From Purpureocillium takamizusanense (taxonomy: Eukaryota > Ascomycota > Sordariomycetes > Hypocreales > Ophiocordycipitaceae), in NCBI RefSeq assembly GCF_022605165.1, contig NC_063078.1, forward strand, positions 682,001 through 746,000: a stretch of 64,000 nucleotides of DNA, written 5' to 3'. A program made the position numbers and the translations under genes. A model generated the notes under the pieces. It saw only the letters and a program-made list of their open reading frames with translations. It was not told the DNA's origin and ran no database searches. Position 1 is the first letter of the stretch. Each line of letters starts with the position of its first letter. Below, one piece after another: positions 1 to 12,014 of this stretch.

Positions 1-833
1 GTTGTGCCGAGGGCATCAATGAGGCCGGTGACCTCGCTCCGTCATTAGTGCCAACCATCTCAAGACTTTTCCAAGCTAGCTATTAGATTTCGCCATAGCG
101 TCATTGCTCTCCACGGTCCAGACCAGCTCTTTGTAAGTTCAGTCTCACTCTGAATAGCGCAAAGAGTTTAGCACAAGGGTTCGGGGAGGTCGAGCAGGTG
201 GCGTTGCAGCCGTCCAGACGGGCAAGTGAGTCGTCAAGTTTCATGTTGATTATTGCCTTCCTGGCTGTGCTTGTCCGTGAGGCTAAGCTGGAGGCTATTT
301 GACCGAGTTGCCGAAGGTTGCACAATGTGGTTTTGGCCTGCGACTGTGCTTCCATCGTAATCGGGGTGCCTTGGCCACTTCCACCTTCGTAACATCCAAG
401 AAACATGAGTCTTCTAGTCGTACAGTCCCATTCCTCCGCTCTTCATAGTCACCGTCCAGCCAACTGCTCATCCCCGGACGACCATTTTTAGCGGCTCATC
501 CACGTCCCCGAGCCTGGATGATGCATGCTAGATTAACGCGCTTTTCAACCCGTAACCTTTGGACGCCATCTGCACGTTCTATGAACCCAGAGATGGAACG
601 AACCTCGACCAAGGTATAGTGGTATAAAAAAAGCACCCATGGCAAAGACTCCACTCCTTCCCAACGCTTCCCTATCGATGCGATGTAACGATGTAGAAGC
701 GCAAAAAGATAAAAGACAAATGGCGGTTATCAAAACGAGTCTGGATGTTACTGTCGCAGACAAATATATGTGGCTGGTGTTGGCGTCCAGTGTAGTAGCT
801 GCGCATGTTGTTGCGAAACGGATTGCAAACATG
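1..833. other. Left-edge intergenic stretch, no convincing gene
   Basis: This is the DNA downstream of the cyclin gene. It holds one minus-strand open frame of 101 codons (101-406) with four cysteines in its C-terminal half. I do not recognise it, and it has neither a clear signal peptide nor splice partners, so I do not call it a gene. It could be the last exon of a gene, but nothing here supports that. Confidence 0.4.
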
Positions 834-2989
834 CTAGTTGAGAATACCATCCCACATCCCGGGACCGCGGAGGCTGATGGCCGGGTGAATCTTGGCGGAT
901 GTGTAGCCGCTGGCGGCTTCTGCGGAGCAGCAGACTCTCTTTCCCGGTGCTCCAACAATCGGGCGACCAGGAAATTGAAGATATGAGTCCGAGACAACGC
1001 CACCTCGAGAGAGAACAAGGCTGTCGGGCCAGCCAGCCTGAGATGCCTCATAGTTTCCAGAGAGAATCTCGCGCACATTGTCCTGCAAGGTGTTGTCCAT
1101 CGACGACGTCCTGCTACGCTTGCACCCAGTCTTGGCGATGGGCGTAGCATTAGCCGAGGCTTGTCTGTGAAGGTCCTGCAAAGCACGAGCCGCATCCGAG
1201 GCTGGGTCTCGTGCCGTCTCGTCGAGATCCATCTCACGCCTTGCCAGTGGGGTTTCCAAGGTGAGGTCACCGAGTTTATGGACCGGGCCGGTATAAGACT
1301 CGGGTGACGACGATGGGCAAGGCTCGTCGTAGTCTTCGGGAACTGAGGGTACCGTCGGTCTAACGCACACCTTGTCATTCCACAGCTTCGTCGCCCGGAA
1401 TCGCGACGGCGCACTACCCCTGCCAGAGCTGGTGTAGGTGGTCGCGCTAACGAGAGACGATGCAGAGGAGATGGACGAGGACCGCGAAGAACGCGACGTA
1501 TCAGAAATCATAGACTCCGGAGAAGACGCTGTCGAGACAGAATTGGCGAGAGAGGAGCGGCGCACGGGGCAGTAGCCCTGGGGTGACGAAGTGCTTGAGC
1601 AGGGGAATCGTTCCAGGGCCTGGGCCGTGTTGATGCAGTTTGCTTGCGCCATGGCCAAGCCCATTGCACCACACTTTCCCATGATCTGCGAAGCAGCACT
1701 CACTGCAGGAGTGCAAAATCCGCTGGTCTGGGGAGTGAGGCGCGGGGTGGGCAGGAGGCCCAGGGACGGAGCAAGACGACCCGGCGTGTAGGCGGACGTG
1801 GGCGCAGGCTCCATGAAAGCCGGTGTGCCGCAAGACGTGGACGTCTGCAAGGGCTTGGAAGTGTCAAGTCCAGGGCGGCCGTCCTGAGTGCGGTTGAGAA
1901 TGCTGCGCGGGGACAAGACGGAAAGGTCGCTGGTCTTGGAGCTGACCTGAGGGATGAGACCCTCAATGTTGGTCAGCTCCGGGTCCAGCTTCAGAATGAT
2001 CTGCTTCCAGTCCGCTGTCTGCTGCGCAATGACCTGCGAGATGCCGCCGGGCGACGGCGGCGACGGCGGCGGCGTGTACTTGAGAACCATCTCCGTCCAG
2101 CGCTGGAAGACATCGTCTGCGATATGTAGTTTCCAGTTAACAGCGAGGAGGAAAGCAACCTCGTTCTGGTTGATCTCCTGGGTGTTGAGGCCCGAGATCT
2201 TGCTCCAGGCACGGGCAGAATAGTTGCGATCCTGGAGATATTTGGACGCCAGGATGAGAGCAGCCAGGAACATGCGCCGGCCGCACTGCAGAGCGCGGTC
2301 GGAGTAGCGGTCCTCTGGCTGCTCCGTAGTGAAGTTGTGCTTGGGCACATGAGGCTTGATGAGGATGAGATAGTACAGAGCCACTTGGAGCGTGGAGTAG
2401 CTGGTGCGCGAACGCCGAAGCGTCTCCTGGATGAAGGTGCGCAGCGGCAGGACAGCTTTGCTGCTCTGCTCATTGCGGCACATCACCGAGGAAAGCGGCC
2501 AGATGGCCTCCACAATCTGGGTGGACGAGTCTGTACAGGGCTGTCTAAGCATTGGATCAGAGGGTCCGGAAACAAATACTGCGACCTACCAACAAGGTTG
2601 TCGACAAAGTTGATCTTGCGATCGGACTGCCGAACAAGCGCGGGGGGCGCAGCCGACCGGGCGTGCGACCCAGCCGTCGTGCGCCGGGGGTTTTGGCGCA
2701 GCTCCGCCGGGACGGAGGTGTCAGCCTCGCGCTGCAAAAGCGAGCGGCGAAAGCTAGCGGCCTTCTCGGAGGCGGTGACGGTGGCCCGCTTCGAGAGACA
2801 GTAGCTGTCGCAAGAATCGGAATCGGACGTGTTTGTGGAGATGGAGGTGTCGTCGGAGGATTGCGACGCAGTGTCGGACCACACCGAAGCAGTTGAAGTG
2901 GACGCCGAGGCGCTTATAACGGAGTTGTAGGGTGCATATCGGATGGAGCTAGCGACGGAGGCGGGTGAGCCATACGCGTCGCACTTCAT
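834..2989 (-). CDS. Pho85-type (Pcl-like) cyclin
   Basis: Two exons, 2590-2989 and 834-2530, with a 59-bp intron (2531-2589; donor GTAGGT, acceptor CTGTACAG) give a 698-residue protein. The join restores the run FVDNLVDSSTQIVEAIWPLS that leads into the cyclin box. The box, about residues 135-270, shows RTFIQETLRRSRTSYSTLQV and ALILASKYLQDRNYSARAWS, typical of the Pcl1/Pcl2/Pas1 cyclins that activate the Pho85/PhoA kinase in G1 and morphogenesis. The remaining 400 or so residues are low-complexity, rich in Ser, Pro and Thr, with many SP/TP sites that could be phosphorylated. The N-terminal 130 residues are Ser/Thr-rich. A longer exon-2 reading from an ATG at 2552 is excluded because it lies inside the intron. 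Family assignment is from the cyclin box; the exact Pcl orthologue is not determined. Confidence 0.85.
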
Positions 2990-4371
2990 CTTGGTAAGAT
3001 GTGTATATGGTAGAAGGCTGGTCTGACAGGCGAGTCAAGCCAGTACCGAGGATTTCCAGTCGCCGTCGAGGGCTAAGTCAAGCGGTAAGAGCGTGTGTTA
3101 CCGTTGAGCGAATCGAGAGAACCGTGTCGAGTAGCTAACTTCGCGCAAACAGCATATGCTTGCTGCGTGCGGGAAGCGTGTCCGGGGGCGTGTGGCGGCG
3201 GGTGTTCTAGACGTGGATGTCGACAACCGACTTTACACGGACGATCAAACCGGAGGACAGAGCTGAGACGACGGCGACTGGAGTGGTAATAGTGTAACTT
3301 GCACGAGGCATTGCGACAAATGCTTCAAGATGCAAGTTGAGGTTGGTGTGACGGTAGTCTTAACACACTACCATCAAGCGAGGTGGTTCGGAGGGGAGAG
3401 GGGGGTTCTTCGGACGGTGGTTTGGCGTGTGGCTGATCGACAGTTCACGTCCGGGACGTTGAAGGCTGTCGTGCAGGGTCGGGTCTCGAAGATATGCAGG
3501 TACAGAGCGGTGCGGCGGCTAGGGCGAGCGTATATATTCGGAGTCGGCGGTGATGTGACTCCCCTAACGTGGCCTGAGAGGCGAGGCGCCGGTATGAGTG
3601 CGAGGGTGGTGACAGCCTTGGGGGGAGGCGATGAGTGGGTCCCTGGGGGCTGATAGGCTGGTGTGACTCGGCGCGGTGGCGACCCGAGTGTTGCCGCGTG
3701 GACCAGTGGCTGCCCGGCTGGCGATTTCGGAGGCAGCGAGGCAGTGATGACTGGGGAGCAGCCTAAAATGACAGAGAGCGGCCGAGGACGTGGCGAACAG
3801 GTGTGTGCCTGCGTCCGTGTGATTGATGACGATGCTCAACAGAGAGGAAAAAACAGCACGCAGGGTATTAAGAAGGGCAGCAAAAGGGATAATAGGGAGT
3901 GCGGGTAGTGAGTAACACTGGTGACCGCAAGCAAAATGGAGGCAGGCAGCTAGCTGGCTCACGTCGACGTGCGAGTGACTGTGCCGGCGGCGACTGCTTC
4001 TGCTGGTTGCTGGTGTTGGACAGTGGTGCTCAACGTCGTTCGCTTTCGCTCAGGTCCGCAAGGTGCAAGTGAATGCCGCTGCGAGTGTGAGGAGGAGGCG
4101 AGGGACCGGATCGGTGAGGATCGATCGGAACAGGAAAATGAGAAAAACCCAAAGAGTAGACTTGCGCCGTGGAGTGGAGAGAAACCAGAGCAGACTTCGA
4201 GAGTCGCTGGCGACGATTACAGGGCGGTACCGAACTTCATCGTGGCGACGCTGGAGTTCGATGGGGGAAGGAAAACAGGAAGCCTGTTGCGAGGGTCTGT
4301 GGTTTTGAATGGGCGGGCGTCTCCCGCGCGCGCATTCTCTCGTTCGTTCGCTGCTCGGTGGCCGTCGCTGC

Positions 4372-4431
4372 GCTGGCTGGCTGGCTGGCTGGCTGCTGGC
4401 GGGCGGGTGTGGGCTGGGGGGGGGGGGGGGG
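4372..4431. repeat. GGCT microsatellite followed by a 16-G tract
   Basis: About five GGCT units end near 4393. After a GC-rich spacer comes an uninterrupted run of 16 G (4416-4431). The G-rich plus strand could fold into a G-quadruplex; that is inference. Confidence 0.85.
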
Positions 4432-5985
4432 TCCAAACCAAAGGGGAGAGGGGAGAGGGCCCAGGCATGGCATGGGGGGGGAACCCGGACGCTTTCGAGC
4501 GTGTGAGTGTGTGTGTGCCAGTGTGTGGGTGGTGGGAGGCGGCCTGAGGAGGCATCTTGGTGCAGCGGCATTGCCAGCAACGCCAGGCAGGCAGGCGGCA
4601 TTCAATCCGGCGACTCACGTACCGTGTCGTGTACAGCGAGCGCGGGGCTAGCACCGAACAGGTACTCGCTGCCCAGCCCGCCCGATACCTGGGGTGGGCG
4701 CTCAGCCCCTGCGCACGACCTGTCTGTCTGGCTGTGTCCAGATTTTGCCGGCGCTCCATTGGCCACATGGCCACGAGCCATCTCCTCCCCCCCGGCCCCT
4801 CCCCCCCTGATGATGCCAGTAAGTTCATCATGGCCCTGCACCTGCGCTGCGCTGCGCTGCACTGCGTTTGCCAGCACCACCCATTGCGCAGGCCGCGCTG
4901 TTCGGCGGCCGCCCCACCCCTGTCGCCCCTGATTTCCATTACGGGAATGGTGCGCTGTGCTGCCCTGCCCTCTGCCACTCAGCGCGTTGCCTCCTGGTCC
5001 GGCGCAGCCAGTTGCAGCGCGCCAGCCCAGAACGGTGGCGGAGACACCCAGCCGTGAGGAAGAGTCATCGCCATGGAACGCATCGGGAACGCCTGGGCGG
5101 CGTGCGCGCGCGCTTGCGGGCTGGGCGTCATTCGCCTGTCTGTCTGTCTGTCGGCCTTCAGTCTTGACGCCTCGTCCGCGCCTTGGCCCGAGGCAAGGGG
5201 CGCAGAAGCCCAGGCCTGTCCAGAAAAAGCGATGAGGCGAGGCAAGAAAGGAGCAGAGGAAAGTAACGTCATGGCGAGAAGGCAACCAAAACTTGCACCG
5301 TCGCAGCGACTCCAGAAAATGATAGAGAGAGAGGCCTGCCTGGTCTGCCCAGAGACACAAGTGCATCAAAGGCTGAGTGAGAGGGGCGCGGGTTTGGCGT
5401 CAGACCCCCGGCTCCAGCGGCATGTTCGGCGTGTGTCGCATCCTGTCACGTCAACGTCGCCATCACCAGCGTGCACAGCGCTGCACAGCACACACAGTAC
5501 GTGTGTATGTACTTGGTAATAATGTAATGCGCCCATCACGTTGCAGAAGTGGCCAGTCAGCGCCCTACGATCAGTCAGCGGACGACGAATCGTGCGTGGG
5601 CGGCTTGCCAGTCGTGCCACAGCTCCCGCGAGCCCGACCGACTGGCCGTGGTTGTGTCAGCATGTTGAATCTCTCCGCCCTCTCTCTCTTTCTCTCAGCT
5701 GGTCGACGGAACGGACGATCTGGCTGGCTGGCTGGCTGGCTGGGCCGGCCACGGGTGCAAGGTCTCACCACCACCCGGTGGGCTCTACGAACAACCAGGC
5801 AGAACCCAGACTCGAAACTGGCCACTACTCCCGTGGACCGGACCGGACCTCAGAGTGCACAGTCCATGCCAAACGGCAGGTGCATCAACGGTACGACATC
5901 GCCTGCTACTTGCTATGTACTACTCCTCCGCTTGCGTGTGTGTGTGTGTGCGCACCCAGCCCAGCCCAGAGCCGTTTTCCATGAA

Positions 5986-6008
5986 TAGCAGCAGCAGCAG
6001 CAGCAGCA
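5986..6008. repeat. AGC trinucleotide repeat
   Basis: More than seven AGC units, closely followed by a diverged set of TGCAGTGCAA-type units up to about 6063. The sequence is non-coding as far as I can tell. Confidence 0.85.
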
Positions 6009-9000
6009 CTTGGGGGTAGGTGAACCGTACTGCACTGTGCAGTGCAATGCAGTGCAGTGCAATGTCTGCTTTGCCACCATGGATGCATGGATGAATGTCA
6101 CTGCCACGACGCGCGCGGCAAATGGCGGCGCGCTCGCTGCCTCACCTTACACTGCCATCCGCTGTCGGTCTTGGGCACCAGCCCCCCCCCCGCCGCTCCG
6201 GACTGGCCGCATTGCAAATGGCCCTCTGGGGAGCGGCCGCGCGCGAGTTGTTTGATGATTCCGGACACACAGGCCAGCAATGACCTCACACGTCTCCTCC
6301 TCCCTCCGCCTGCCCCTCTCCGCTGGGTGAGGGGCCCGGTTGGCGGAACTCTCCAGACCCGCCCGAAAACGAATTCCAGCCCATGCCTTTTGGCCTGGCT
6401 GGCTGGCCTGGCCTGGCCTGGCCTGGCCTGGCAGGTTGGTGGACGCTGCTGTGCCATGGAGCACAGCTCACCGTTTCGTTCGCCCAGGCCTCCTCGTTGG
6501 AGCGAGAGGGGTCGTCAGGCAGGACGACGAGTGTCAAGAAACCAGGCGCAACATCAAACTGGAACGTATTTTCGTGCGGGCAGAAGATTTTTTTTTTCTT
6601 CTATTTTTTCGTTGTCACCCGACGCCGCCGACGGTAACAGCGAGCTGCACAGCCTAACTGGTGACCGTGCTCTCGTGTTCAGCTTGGAATGGCATGGATG
6701 GCTCGCCACTAACAAATTTGGCTTTTTTTTTCTTCTCCCCTCACAAGAGAAGTGCGGGCGGGCGAGAACGTTTCGTCCACGGCGTCGTCGAGGGTGGGAA
6801 CGGCCGGATGGCCAAGGAGGAGGATGGAGGGTTTGGTGCGTCGGCAGCCTACCGATGGGTGGATGGGTGGAGGAGGAGGATGTCTGTCATGCCTCCGATG
6901 ACTATTCCAGCAGTCTCCCGACCCGACTCGACTCATGTCGTGGGCACGGCAGCCCAGCCCAGGCAGAGAGCCCAGGCAACTCATCACTCCGTCCACCACG
7001 CGGTGGAAGGTAACCATCAGCCTGGCCCTCTCTTTTGTCGTGCTCCGTCGCAGCCGCTCGGCTACCTCGATGCACACCCGGCCAACGGATTCATGCCACC
7101 CACTCAACGGTGGCACAGCAGCGGCCTGCGGCCCTTTCCCTTTTCCCCTTCCCATCTTTCCTTGAAGGCGCGCTTTCGCGGGCATCACTGCTCGCTTCTC
7201 GCTGCGAAGCAGTTGTGTCGCGGAATACAAATCAGATACTACTACCAAGTACGCTTCTGGAGGAGAAGCATCACTGGGCGGCGCTCGGTACCAGCGTAGT
7301 CGAACTCGCCCCCGAAATTGCACGGCGCTTCTAACTGACCGGGGTTCCCACATTTCACCACGGCGAATGCACAATCTGCACAAATAAGACGGCGTGCAGG
7401 CAGTCTGTCAGAGTCAGGCAGCCTGACGAGGAGGGCCCACTAAAGTAAGTAATGAGCAACACCGATCTCCTCCTGTCTTTCAATCTTGATGCCTCAGGTG
7501 AATGGAAGGAAGACGGAAGGCGGCGTTGGCGCAACAGCCTTGTCCAAAACTGCGCTTGGCGGTTCTTGTGGTCCGCCGTGCTGGGTCCAAGTGGCCACAA
7601 CCACAGGCAAGCCAATCCACGATGCCGGTCCGTGTGTGAATGCAGTGTTGATGCCACCACTGCTGAAGCCGGCATCACACTTTCTGCTCCAGTATAGGTA
7701 CTGAGTTGTCGGCGCTGCACCACAAGGCCGCCAGAATTCCAACGGGGAGCGGTCCAAGCTCGCCAAGATGGATGCTGCTGGCAGACACCGTATATCCAAC
7801 CAAAATTTATCCGCCTCGTTCCCGACGTGAACTCGCGAAGAAGAATTCAAGGGTTGTTGGTACAAAGTACAGCGATACTTGTTGCTACGCCGCAGAGCGA
7901 GCGATTCCTCCGCCGCCCCTCCCCTGTGCCGTGGCAGTCGCCGAAACAGGCCACCAGCGCAGAATACCCAACTACGGTAACATCAGCACCACCTGCAGAC
8001 AGGCGATCAGTCAGGCAGGCAGGACCGCCAAGAACAGAGTATGGCTGCTGCCCCTTTCATCTGGCCCCGTCATATAATCACCGTGCAAAACGGCAGTGTG
8101 AAAAGTGTGCACCTTTTCGATTCTGCGACCTCTCCCGTCAGAGAAAGGCGCAGCGCATCCCGTTATTTGGGCAGTGTCGCATCATCCCCCCTCGCTTTCC
8201 GCATCCGCGGGGCCAATGGCCGCCCCCTCGAGGCCACACACTCTCGTATGTGCGTCGCCAATAGAAGCTGCCAAGATGGCAGAATTTCCAAGCCCAAAGC
8301 CCCGGGCTCTCTCTCAACCGTCATCCACATCATGCACATGCAGAGAGGCAGAGAGGGCAGACTGGCGCTGCCGTTCGTGGTGGCAACGCCTCCCTGGCTG
8401 GATGGGAGCCAACTCCGTAGGGAAGGGGGAATATGGAACAAGCCGCCTCGCGGGTACAGTTCAGTATCAACACCCACGTACCATGTCATGTATTGTACAT
8501 CATGGCCCGGCTGCCTCGCCCCCCCGTCACGCGGGCTGGCTGGCTGGCTGGCTGTCGCTCTGACCGAAACATCAGCTGTGTAGCACTTGAGGGATCCTCT
8601 CCATCCTGCCTCATGCAGCATCGCAAGGCCTCTCGCCCCGTTAAAGCCCCTCCCCAGAACCCGAGATGTTTGCATACAGCCTCGGTCGCCTTGCGGCGGG
8701 GAGGAGGAAGGATCAGGCCAGCCAGCCTCGGGCTCAATGCTTACGGTTGGGAGCTCGGGCTTACACGTCTCGTTTGGGCGCCTTCAGAAACGATGGCGAT
8801 GCCTTGCACGGTGAATGCTGCCTCCACCAGATCATCATAGGCCGAACGAGCATGAACAAACGACTCTCGGTCGAGGCTCCGCGTGGGCCGCAAGTGTGTT
8901 GTGCGTTTTTCTCGTGCCCAACCCGTGACTTGCAAACGCCTGACCTGTCCGTCTGTGATGACTCAAATCGCAGCCCCAACCTACGCCAACTATCATCATT

Positions 9001-10317
9001 TCGACTCGCCTTGAGTAGGCAAGAGGCCGCCGCCGCGTTCGGAGGTGTCCTCTCTTGAAACGACGTAGTCAATGCAGGATCGCCCAAGGCAGATGCACTA
9101 CTATATTGGACTTGCCGCACGGGAAAAGTGCAGACGCAGAGTCTTGGTGAAGCCCAGATGATGATGATGATGATGATGCCCGGTCAGCTGACTCACTCTT
9201 CGCGACAGGGGCCGATCGAGCCTTGGGCCCTCCTCGCTTTGAGTTCTCTCCACCACAGGGGCGCGACGCCCAAACCGCATCACCTGATGACGTGCTGGCC
9301 CCGTCCATAATCCGACTTGCCTTGGCTCTCGTCTTGTCCACTCCATCGCGTTGGCGGCGGTGCCAATCAATATCCGGGCCAAGGCTGACAGGTTGCGCCG
9401 ATTTCGCAACCTGCCTGCGCCCATGGCACGAGGCAAGAAGCGCCAGCGTCTAAGTCTGATTCACAGGCATGTGCATCTTCACGACTCCTTCGAAGCCCTC
9501 CCTCCTAGGCACCCACGACGCGAGAGTTGGCATCGGGTGCAGGTGGGCATGTGTCGTACCGGACACGAGAGGCGTGCTTGAATGTAAGGTTGAACGAAGC
9601 CTCCGCCATCGCCTTACCCTGCATCCATGTCCTCCGACACCGAAATTCACCATCTCTTGTTGCGCAAATATCCTCCATATTGACCACTCACCTCGGCTGA
9701 ACATTACACCAAAAGCCCTTTATTGATACAACCAAGCCAAATGTCCCCAACCATTCCAAGGAGAGGAGCGAACGTGCCCTCTTTCCGTAGCAGTCGGTCA
9801 GCCAGCCCATGTACACGGAGCGCCGCCCAGTTCAACAGTGCTACCGATGATGCCTAAATAAAAAGTAGCCCAAGCTACATCAACATGGTGAGGTATCTCA
9901 TCTTGTAGCGACCACTCGTGATCACCGGCCCCGTTAGACGAGCTGGAGCAACGAGAGGGTGCTTCTTGTAGTTGCGCAAGTGGCGCCATTCGACTAAAGA
10001 GAGGCGGCAACGTATACTGTACAAGCCCACTGATGTGCACTGCACAAACCATGAATTTGCCTGTCCAACTCGGAAACCAGGCCATTCCGTTTGACTATTT
10101 GCGCATATCCGTAATGAGAGAGAGGGCCCAGTTTGAAAATGAGATCAAATGGATCAGCTAATACGAAGCTTCGGCTGTCGCAACGTCACTGTATCCTGTA
10201 CTCTTTCAGTTGAAAGAGAGTCCGTCCTGTGTAGCGTGAAGTCGCTTCATCACCACGTATAAGGAACCGCCTTGCGCAACTTCACAAGAGGACTCGGTAG
10301 TCGAACAAGGTGCCCAA

Positions 10318-11613
10318 GTGACGCACTGGAGCTTTCGCAAGCAGCCCATTGTAATACCTGTCCTTCTGAATAGACAAATGAATACTGGCAGCAATAGTAG
10401 TAGCGTCGACGTCGTCCAAAGTAGCCCGCCTGCCAAAAGAGCCCTCGATTCGAAACACATTTGCCAAGTTTCCTCTCAATGGAGGGCCATCATGTCCAAC
10501 ATGGACCCAAGCGAGCTCCGATTCTTCGTTTACGGAAAGCTGGCAGCCGATGCAAGTCGCCCTCCCGCTGTACTCGCAGACCAGGCAATACGTAACCGCG
10601 ACAACATGTTCGACGAAGCGTCCGAGGGTGCCATCTACACCGAACTCGTCAACAACCTCGCCACCATCCAAAAGCGTCTCCAAGCCCTCAACGTCAACGA
10701 CAGGATCTCCGCGCTGGAGCCCGCCGTGTCGGAGATGCTCGCGCGCATGATATACGGTTCAAACAGGGTAGCCAAGGTAGGGGGCGGCTGGGAGGCAACT
10801 CTCGACCTCTGCCGGCCCATATTCCGGTCCAAAAAGTCCGCTCTAGACGTGTACAGAGAAGAGCTCGAGTATGAGGCGCTTGCCGACCCTCGCCGGCAGC
10901 CGATCAGCACAATCGTCACGCCGCCAGAGATCCGCAAGGACCATGAGATCATCCAGCACGCCAAGGCGGCCAAGTACATGCTGACGGAGCTACATCTCCA
11001 CGGCCATGGGCTGTCAGAAGAGATTCTGCTCAACACTCATCGAATCCTGACGCACAATATCGACTCTGCTGACGGCGTGCCGCCGACGAAATACGGGGGC
11101 ATCTACTGCAAGAGCTCTTCAGCTTCACCGGACGCCTCACAGCAACACGAGCCTACCTCGATATCCCGTTCCGTGCAAGACATGATTCAGTCTCTAAACA
11201 GAGACCTCGCCACCGTCGAGAAAGGCCAATTGCTGAGCCCAATTGCATTCGCCGCCAAGTATTGCCAAATCTTCTGCGAAATCAGGCCATTCTACGAGGG
11301 CAATGGACGTATGGGAAGGCTCCTGCTCAACGCCATGCTTCTCAAGACCGTGGGCGCCGTGGCTTGCGTTGGCAGCGACGCCCAGAGCCAAAGCTTTCCA
11401 AGAAGCATCATTAAATCGACTTGTGACAGTCCAAATCCCGGACAGGTTGACCCTAGGAATGGCAATGCCATCTCGCTGGTACATGGTCTGGAGGCACTAT
11501 CAAGCACGATTCTGAAGAGTCTTGTAGACACCACGGGACGTCTTGCCAAATCACTGCGCACACAAACCTCAAGCGGGTATAAGCCATTTTCAAACTGTTT
11601 GGCTGGTAAATAG
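10318..11613 (+). CDS. Fic/DOC-fold protein with degenerate active site
   Basis: Single-exon frame of 431 residues. The C-terminal half matches fungal Fic proteins, which normally AMPylate target proteins: residues 203-345 show EIIQHAKAAKYMLTELHLHG, SEEILLNTHRILTHNID and AAKYCQIFCEIRPFYEGNGR. The Fic core motif HPFx(D/E)GNGRxxR is present at 322-334 except that the catalytic His is Arg323 (codon AGG at 11284-11286). The upstream autoinhibitory motif SxxxE(G/N) reads S148-N-R-V-A152-K153, so the inhibitory Glu is Ala. After about residue 345 the sequence diverges from what I expect of the family, so a missed intron or an old frameshift near 11350-11450 is possible. Starts at 10378 or 10492 are also possible; no N-terminal targeting signal is evident. 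It is probably a pseudoenzyme or binding module (inference). Confidence 0.8.
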   Translation: MTHWSFRKQPIVIPVLLNRQMNTGSNSSSVDVVQSSPPAKRALDSKHICQVSSQWRAIMSNMDPSELRFFVYGKLAADASRPPAVLADQAIRNRDNMFDEASEGAIYTELVNNLATIQKRLQALNVNDRISALEPAVSEMLARMIYGSNRVAKVGGGWEATLDLCRPIFRSKKSALDVYREELEYEALADPRRQPISTIVTPPEIRKDHEIIQHAKAAKYMLTELHLHGHGLSEEILLNTHRILTHNIDSADGVPPTKYGGIYCKSSSASPDASQQHEPTSISRSVQDMIQSLNRDLATVEKGQLLSPIAFAAKYCQIFCEIRPFYEGNGRMGRLLLNAMLLKTVGAVACVGSDAQSQSFPRSIIKSTCDSPNPGQVDPRNGNAISLVHGLEALSSTILKSLVDTTGRLAKSLRTQTSSGYKPFSNCLAGK

Positions 11614-12014
11614 ATGGTACTTCAAAAACGCACGTTTTTCCTTCGCGCCCCGACCTAGCCGTATCTTCTATCAAAATCCTCCACACATGTGCCTCACGTA
11701 GCAGAGTAGATACACAAGACTGAGTGTCCGTCCTGTGTCAGGCTCGAGACCGCGACCTGCCTCTGAGGGCGCAGGATAATCCCCCGCTTCACGATAGTCT
11801 CACGTACGACGCTTCAGTGAAAGCGTTGCACCATTAAAGCCTGGATTGCTCCCTGGAGAGTGTTGTCGCAAAGTTCTTGTTCAAATTCTTCGTCTATACC
11901 TTAGACGATCGCCTGACCTTGATTTTAGTCTCAGTACACGAACCCGGGACCCTTGCATTGACAAACCCAAACCTGGTGCAGAAAAGACTCAATTTGACAC
12001 GTCGACCACCTAAT
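11614..12014. other. Convergent 3' spacer between the Fic gene and sub2
   Basis: About 400 bp between two converging genes. I see only the expected 3' untranslated sequence and no further open frame of note. Confidence 0.5.

Larger units (their letters stand above)
2990..10317. other. 7.3-kb gene-poor region upstream of the cyclin gene
   Basis: No open frame here has a recognisable domain, a plausible splice partner or a signal peptide. The long ones (for example 6042-7013 plus and 4217-4978 minus) read through simple repeats and look like chance frames in GC-rich DNA. The stretch holds many microsatellites: GGCT units (about 4372-4393), a 16-G run (4416-4431), TGGC units (5721-5743), TG (5936-5950), AGC (5986-6008), GGCCT units (about 6403-6432), TGGC near 8538-8555 and GAT (9158-9177). 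The cyclin gene reads away from the left side and the Fic gene starts at the right end, so both promoters lie here. A non-coding transcript cannot be excluded. Confidence 0.5.

Noticed and set aside
545..1414. 289-codon minus-strand open frame
   Set aside because: It overlaps the last exon of the cyclin gene in another frame and has no domain; it is a shadow.
6042..7013. 323-codon plus-strand open frame in the left gene-poor region
   Set aside because: It is built largely from microsatellite sequence, has no recognisable motif, and competes with equally long frames on both strands.
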